IMG/VR virus record: IMGVR_UViG_3300006947_000022 | Location: 1 to 46,603 of that record | Source of the DNA: a virus | Length of the DNA stretch: 46,603 nt | Strand: one strand, 5' to 3' | In this document: in pieces, positions 42,194 to 46,603 of the stretch | Numbering within the stretch: position 1 is the stretch's first letter | How the letters are laid out: every line of letters begins with the position of its first letter | Notes under the pieces: model-generated | Told to the model about the DNA's origin: nothing | Seen by the model: only the letters and a program-made list of their open reading frames with translations | Database searches by the model: none | Made by a program: the position numbers and the translations under genes

Positions 42194-42224
42194 TTGACAT
42201 GTTGGTTTATTTTATTTATATTTG
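42194..42224 (+). promoter_or_regulatory. Flavobacterial-type promoter, leaderless mRNA
   Basis: TTG (42194-42196), 20 nt, TATATTTG (42217-42224), a perfect TAnnTTTG. The ATG at 42230 is 5 nt beyond the box, so the transcript would start at or near the start codon. Confidence 0.65.
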
Positions 42225-42229
42225 CAATT

Positions 42230-44992
42230 ATGCCTGACAACAAAAACAATACTAAACCCAAATTTAACGCAGCAGCCTACAAGCATGCAATTAGCATGAT
42301 TGAATCTAGTGGTGGAAAAGATTTAGAGACTGGTATTAACCCAGAAACTGGCAAGCGTTGGTCTTCAGCAGCTGGTAGATACCATTTCTTGTATAATCTA
42401 ATTAAGAAAGCACCAGAAATGAAAGGTCTTACTAAGAGACAGTTCATGAACAATCCTAAACTACAGGAACAAATAATGGATCTTGCCTTAGAGGACAAAC
42501 TAGAAGGCTTTTCCTATGGCCCAGCACGTGCTGACAAGCTCATAAAGAAATACGGCAGTAACATGTCTACAGAGCAGGCTACTGCATTAATACACTTTAT
42601 AGGTATTGGCGGAGCAGAGATTGCCATCAAAGACCCAGCAAACTTTAAAGTTAGAGGAAAGAACATGACTGTTGATGGCTACCTTAATAAGTTTAATGTA
42701 GGGCTACAGAGATATAAGAAGCATGAGGATTGGATGGCTAGTAACCAGACAGAAGTTAGGGTAGAAGGCCCTAATGGGGACTTTACTATTACTAAAGAAG
42801 GTCCTGTCATGGGATACGATGCTAATGGTATGGCTATCTTAAGAAAAGACGACACGCCTCCAATAGCAGGAGATGGTACATCATATGTTTCTAACTATAC
42901 ACCAGAACAAACAGCTGTTAGAGAAGCTGTCATGGATAATGAAATTCAGCAGGCACAAGTAGTTCAGCAACAAGACCGTGCACAAAGAGCTGGTAAAGAT
43001 GCTGTAGTACAACCAGGAGATAGAAACATAGACAATCAACAAACTATAAAGGCTATTGCTCCAGGTGGACACGACATAAACAATCAAAAAAATCTTCAGG
43101 GCTTACAGCTTACTGGAGAGAAAAGAACAAATCAGAGAGATCCATACGCAAGAGTTCAGACCAATGAGTTTGAAGGAGGTGGTGGTTTATTTGATAATAT
43201 GAACTTAGGCTTTGATGGACTTGATCCAGGTGCTGGTAGTGCTGGAGCTGGAGCTGGAGCTGCTCCTGATGCTCCGGGTGGGCCAGGTGTTGGTGCATAC
43301 GTAGGTGCTGCGTCAACTGCTTTAGAACTTGGTCAAATGGCCTTTGGTAAAAATGATATGAACACTAGTGGTTTAGTACCACCAGAAGATGTTCCTTCTA
43401 AAGGTTCAGCTGCATTAGGTGGAGCCATGAAAGGTGCTGCATCAGGAGCTGCGTTTGGACCATGGGGTGCTGCTATAGGTGGTGTCGTTGGTGCAGGTGC
43501 AGGACTACTTGGCAATAAGAAGGCTGCAACAGCTGCCAGAGAAGCTGACATAAACTACACTGGTAACATACATAATCAAGAAACAAATGATTACGCCATG
43601 GGTGGTAGTATTCAGGGTGCACCTACTCAGGTGTCTCATGATGCTAGTGACCTAGTTACTCTATTTGAAAATGGTGGTTCTCACCAACAGAACTCTCTAG
43701 GTGGTATACCACAAGGGGTAGGTTCTAATGGTAAGCAAAACCTAGTAGAAGAAGGAGAGACTAAATGGAATGATTATATATTCTCAAACAAGATCAACAC
43801 AGACGGATCATCTAGTGAAGATTGTGTTGACTGTGGTGATAACAAGTTTGAAGATGGTGGGGAACTAGGAGCATTACAGAAGAAGATAAACAAAAGAAGA
43901 TTAAGTAAGAAAGAAAAAGCATCTCTCATACCTCGTAAATTAAAGAACGAGACAATGAGGGAATTTACTATTAGAAAAAGACGTAGTAATAGAACAAGTC
44001 CAAACACATTTGCAGAAGGTGGTCCGGTAGATCCGCCTAAAAAAGAAGAGGAAAAGGTAGAGGCAAATCCTCCTAGTTTTTTCGACAAACTAAAACAAAC
44101 TGCTTCACATTACTCTAAGCCAATGAACCTTGCACGAGCAGCAATATTAGGTCCTATAGGAGAAGCAGGATTGCAATATATAAAGGGAAGAGTAGCTGAC
44201 AATATTAATCCAGTAGGTTACGGAGATAACTATGGTGTAAACGTCAATCCAGGTGCAGCTGTTCGGGGACCTGCAGGAAAACTTTTAAACGCAATTGCAG
44301 AACCACAAGCAGGATCTAGAGCTTGGAACGATGATTCTTGGGCAACAGGAAGTGCTCCATGGTTATCAGAGAGACAAGATCTAATGAACATGATGATGAA
44401 TGATGACTTGCCTAGCGGTGTTCTTAGTGATGACGGCAAAAGAGGTGTTGGAGTATCTCAATACAGACCTTCTAATGCAGTTGAGGGTCAGACATATTAC
44501 GATTCTCCTGCAACAGAAGCAAGTATTCTGGCGGATCTTAAGAAGAATCCAGAACTCCTAGAAAAATTTAAAGCTGGCAAGGACGGTGTTAGAAGATACA
44601 CTGGCTATGGAGTAAACGACACTCAATCTGCTAATGAGCAAGGAAATGTATTGGGTAATTATAGAATGTCAATTCAAGCAGATGAAGATGGGCGAGAGTA
44701 CCTGGACTACTACGATAAGTGGGATATCCAACCTTGGAAAAAGTCCAACCCAACGCTAACAAAGATTACTGATGCTGCACAGAAATTCGCAGGTGTTACT
44801 GCTCCGGAAATATACGGAAGGGTATACTTAGATGATAACAAAAAAACCAGCAGTGATGGATACCAACACAACTCAAGAGAATTTGGCGGAAGCTTAAATG
44901 ATTTGGCTGGACTAATACCTTCTAAAAATGTAGGTACTTTAAAAGACTTAACAGCTTTAGTAAAAAAGAAAAAGAAAACAAAGAAAAAATAA
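42230..44992 (+). CDS. Virion lytic transglycosylase / ejection protein (920 aa)
   Basis: The start is set at 42230, not 42194, since the earlier ATG lies in the promoter and would add an implausible hydrophobic lead. Residues about 15-165 are a lysozyme-like transglycosylase: SMIESSGG with catalytic Glu25, AAGRYHFLY, and a helical core. Residues about 310-430 are Gly/Ala-rich with a glycine-zipper-like AAFGPWGAAIGGVVGAGAGL that could insert in membrane. The DLVTLFENGGSHQQN...NLVEEGETKWNDYIFS block is seen in crAss-like virion/cargo proteins. Lys-rich end (KKKKKTKKK). Probably cuts peptidoglycan during DNA entry. Confidence 0.75.
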   Translation: MPDNKNNTKPKFNAAAYKHAISMIESSGGKDLETGINPETGKRWSSAAGRYHFLYNLIKKAPEMKGLTKRQFMNNPKLQEQIMDLALEDKLEGFSYGPARADKLIKKYGSNMSTEQATALIHFIGIGGAEIAIKDPANFKVRGKNMTVDGYLNKFNVGLQRYKKHEDWMASNQTEVRVEGPNGDFTITKEGPVMGYDANGMAILRKDDTPPIAGDGTSYVSNYTPEQTAVREAVMDNEIQQAQVVQQQDRAQRAGKDAVVQPGDRNIDNQQTIKAIAPGGHDINNQKNLQGLQLTGEKRTNQRDPYARVQTNEFEGGGGLFDNMNLGFDGLDPGAGSAGAGAGAAPDAPGGPGVGAYVGAASTALELGQMAFGKNDMNTSGLVPPEDVPSKGSAALGGAMKGAASGAAFGPWGAAIGGVVGAGAGLLGNKKAATAAREADINYTGNIHNQETNDYAMGGSIQGAPTQVSHDASDLVTLFENGGSHQQNSLGGIPQGVGSNGKQNLVEEGETKWNDYIFSNKINTDGSSSEDCVDCGDNKFEDGGELGALQKKINKRRLSKKEKASLIPRKLKNETMREFTIRKRRSNRTSPNTFAEGGPVDPPKKEEEKVEANPPSFFDKLKQTASHYSKPMNLARAAILGPIGEAGLQYIKGRVADNINPVGYGDNYGVNVNPGAAVRGPAGKLLNAIAEPQAGSRAWNDDSWATGSAPWLSERQDLMNMMMNDDLPSGVLSDDGKRGVGVSQYRPSNAVEGQTYYDSPATEASILADLKKNPELLEKFKAGKDGVRRYTGYGVNDTQSANEQGNVLGNYRMSIQADEDGREYLDYYDKWDIQPWKKSNPTLTKITDAAQKFAGVTAPEIYGRVYLDDNKKTSSDGYQHNSREFGGSLNDLAGLIPSKNVGTLKDLTALVKKKKKTKKK

Positions 44993-44996
44993 TATT

Positions 44997-46223
44997 ATGG
45001 ATATAATGTCACAATTTAATTTGCCTAGTTACCTAAAAGGAAAATCTTTTTCAGATGCAAGTGCAATAATAGCAAAGAAGTTTGAAGGTAGAAATACACC
45101 CGAAGACGTAGCTACTCTTAATGAGTTGCAAGGTAGATTAAAAAAGGCTCAAGAGTTTGTCAAGGCTAAAAAAGAAGAAAGATCAAAGCCTCAGGGATCT
45201 GAAGAACCAATGCATCAAATGCCAGATGGTAGTATGATGCCTGGAGCACAACACGGTGGTGAACAGCCACAAGTAGATACTGCGGCATTACAATCTATGA
45301 TGCAAAGTATGGAGGGTCAAGGCCAAGAGCAACCTCAACAGCCTCAAAATGAATACAAAAAAGGCGGAAAGATGGACAACTACTATGCAGCTGGTGGAGC
45401 AATGGGTAATCCAGGGATGTGGAACCAAGCTTTTGAAGGTATCAATCAATTGATGAGTAATGAGAATCAATATCGTGATAGACCTAAGGCAGGAGTTGAG
45501 CAAAGACCACAAATTGAAAGCACTAAGCTAGACTCTTACGGAGTAGAAAGTGAAGGGCTTAGTGGTTTTGGAGAGGGAGCAAAAGCATTAGATGGTATAC
45601 AGACAGGAGAAGCTCCTAAAGCATTAGGAGTTCCAGACTCAAGTTCAAGTTCAAGCAATAAAAATGACTCTAAGTTTAATCCTGCAGAACTATTAAGATA
45701 CGCTGCACCTGCAACAACTGCTTATCAATTAGCTACATTAAATAAGCCTGAGGATGTATCATTAGATAGATCAAATAGAAAGTATGACGAACAATATGTT
45801 GACGAGAGAGGTATACAAAACACAGTAGCAAACAGTGCTGCTAATACTAGAGCTGGAGTGATGAATGCATCAGGAGGAAGTGCCTCTGCAGCTAGAGCAA
45901 ACTTACTAGCTAGTCAAGTTCAAGAACAGACAGCACAGTCACAAGCGTACAGTGCCGCTACAGCTGAGAATAGAAATGAGAACAGACAGGGTCAACAGTT
46001 TGATTCTGCAATAGACCAGCTTAATATACAGCAATCTAACTCAGAGAATCAAATGAATCTTGCTAGACAAGCAGGTTATGATAGTAATAAGAGTAGGCTT
46101 ATATCTCAACTTGGTGCTGATGCATCAGGGATAGGGCAAGAAGAATTATTTAAAAGATACCCAGAACTTGCTGGATTAGGATATGATAGTAAGGGTAGAA
46201 AAATCAAAAGTAAAACAACATAA
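44997..46223 (+). CDS. crAss-like cargo-type virion protein (408 aa)
   Basis: Pattern MHQMPDGSMMPGAQHGGEQP, YKKGGKMDNYYAAGGAMG, then Ser/Gln/Asn-rich coiled coil (TRAGVMNASGGSASAARANL, QSNSENQMNLARQAGYDSNK). These Gly-rich 'PDGSMMPG' segments are typical of proteins next to the virion RNA-polymerase polyprotein in crAss-like phages. Probably packaged inside the capsid or ejected. The start could be the second ATG (45006). It begins 4 nt after the previous stop. Confidence 0.65.
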   Translation: MDIMSQFNLPSYLKGKSFSDASAIIAKKFEGRNTPEDVATLNELQGRLKKAQEFVKAKKEERSKPQGSEEPMHQMPDGSMMPGAQHGGEQPQVDTAALQSMMQSMEGQGQEQPQQPQNEYKKGGKMDNYYAAGGAMGNPGMWNQAFEGINQLMSNENQYRDRPKAGVEQRPQIESTKLDSYGVESEGLSGFGEGAKALDGIQTGEAPKALGVPDSSSSSSNKNDSKFNPAELLRYAAPATTAYQLATLNKPEDVSLDRSNRKYDEQYVDERGIQNTVANSAANTRAGVMNASGGSASAARANLLASQVQEQTAQSQAYSAATAENRNENRQGQQFDSAIDQLNIQQSNSENQMNLARQAGYDSNKSRLISQLGADASGIGQEELFKRYPELAGLGYDSKGRKIKSKTT

Positions 46224-46226
46224 GAT

Positions 46227-46603
46227 ATGGCCAAGCAACAAACATCAATGGGCTCTATAGTCCCTACAATAAGTACAGCATCGTTCAAGCCTTTATCTCT
46301 TGATGAGATAATGATGGTTCCTCTTGCCAAGCAGGCAGCAGATGACCAGTTGGTTATGGATATGGACGTATTATCCGCAATGAAGACTAATGCTCTTGAT
46401 GCAGATAAGACGTATGTTAATGCTCAGTCTGATGCCCTTGATTCAGAGTTAGCTGGAATTAGAGACAACCTTATGACTGAAGGAGTAGACAGAGGAATGA
46501 TTAATAAATTCAAAGCTCTACGAACCAGAAAGAATAAAGAGTTTAGTGTTAATGGTAGAACTGGACAAGCTAACGCAGCTTACAACCAGATGCAATTAAA
46601 CAA
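46227..46603 (+). CDS. Cargo-type virion protein, 5' part only (runs off window)
   Basis: ATG at 46227, 3 nt after the previous stop, open to the end (at least 125 aa). SFKPLSLDEIMMVPLAKQ near residue 20 is a start I recognise from large cargo proteins of crAss-like phages; helical and acidic after that. In related phages the next genes encode the giant virion RNA polymerase, so the reading frame may continue into a very long protein. Confidence 0.65.
   Translation, partial: MAKQQTSMGSIVPTISTASFKPLSLDEIMMVPLAKQAADDQLVMDMDVLSAMKTNALDADKTYVNAQSDALDSELAGIRDNLMTEGVDRGMINKFKALRTRKNKEFSVNGRTGQANAAYNQMQLN

Noticed and set aside
1-46603. CRISPR array, insertion sequence, integrase or tRNA genes
   Set aside because: No regularly spaced direct repeats, transposase, recombinase or cloverleaf was found in the window.

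Overview
The window is 46.6 kb of an AT-rich, tightly packed double-stranded DNA phage genome. It is best read as a crAss-like podovirus (order Crassvirales) infecting a Bacteroidetes bacterium, probably a marine or environmental flavobacterium. Four things support this. The portal (803 aa), major capsid protein (499 aa), ring proteins, giant tail 'muzzle'/stabilization protein (1492 aa) and cargo-type proteins follow each other in the order typical of crAss-like phages, and their residue patterns resemble that group. Genes are preceded by AT-rich leaders, almost without Shine-Dalgarno sites. Promoter-like sites match the flavobacterial pattern TTTG-N19/20-TAnnTTT(G/A). The fibres carry marine-flavophage-style modules. 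All family assignments are from reading the proteins; no database search was run.

Layout. Positions 1-1140 read leftward and hold one 61-codon gene, three micro-ORFs and a thrice-repeated regulatory element (an 11-nt palindrome exactly 18 nt from a TATTATAT box). Positions 1140-1430 are a gene-free divergent region. Everything from 1433 onward reads rightward: small membrane proteins (1485-2060); a gene-free, strongly folded segment ending in an intrinsic terminator (about 2130-2498), proposed as a noncoding RNA; a chain of small overlapping genes; a chaperonin GroEL (3898-5469); small zinc-binding and DNA-binding-type genes; a GroES-like co-chaperonin (6695-7252); and then the packaging genes (putative small terminase, large terminase split over three frames, portal).

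From 12.7 to 23.6 kb lies an adhesion module: fibres with duplicated C-terminal modules, carbohydrate-binding-like repeats, a beta-propeller and an embedded alpha/beta hydrolase. From 23.7 to 26.1 kb is a lysis cassette (small membrane protein, DUF5675-like protein, HExxH lipoprotein, three-helix holin, spanin-like protein). From 26.2 kb on are scaffold-like protein, capsid, ring proteins, Ig/cadherin-like decoration proteins, a metallophosphoesterase, the muzzle protein, a virion transglycosylase and cargo-type proteins; the last gene runs off the window.

How it works together. The two chaperonin genes sit directly upstream of packaging and could fold capsid or tail proteins. Two rightward promoter types are visible: a host-like type, and a bipartite type with CTTTAGCTATAATA exactly 42 bp (start to start) upstream of a -7 box, found before the portal, a fibre and the scaffold/capsid unit. 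The most notable items are the phage GroEL/GroES-like pair, the folded RNA candidate at 2.1-2.5 kb, the two repeated regulatory architectures, and the twice +1-frameshifted large terminase.
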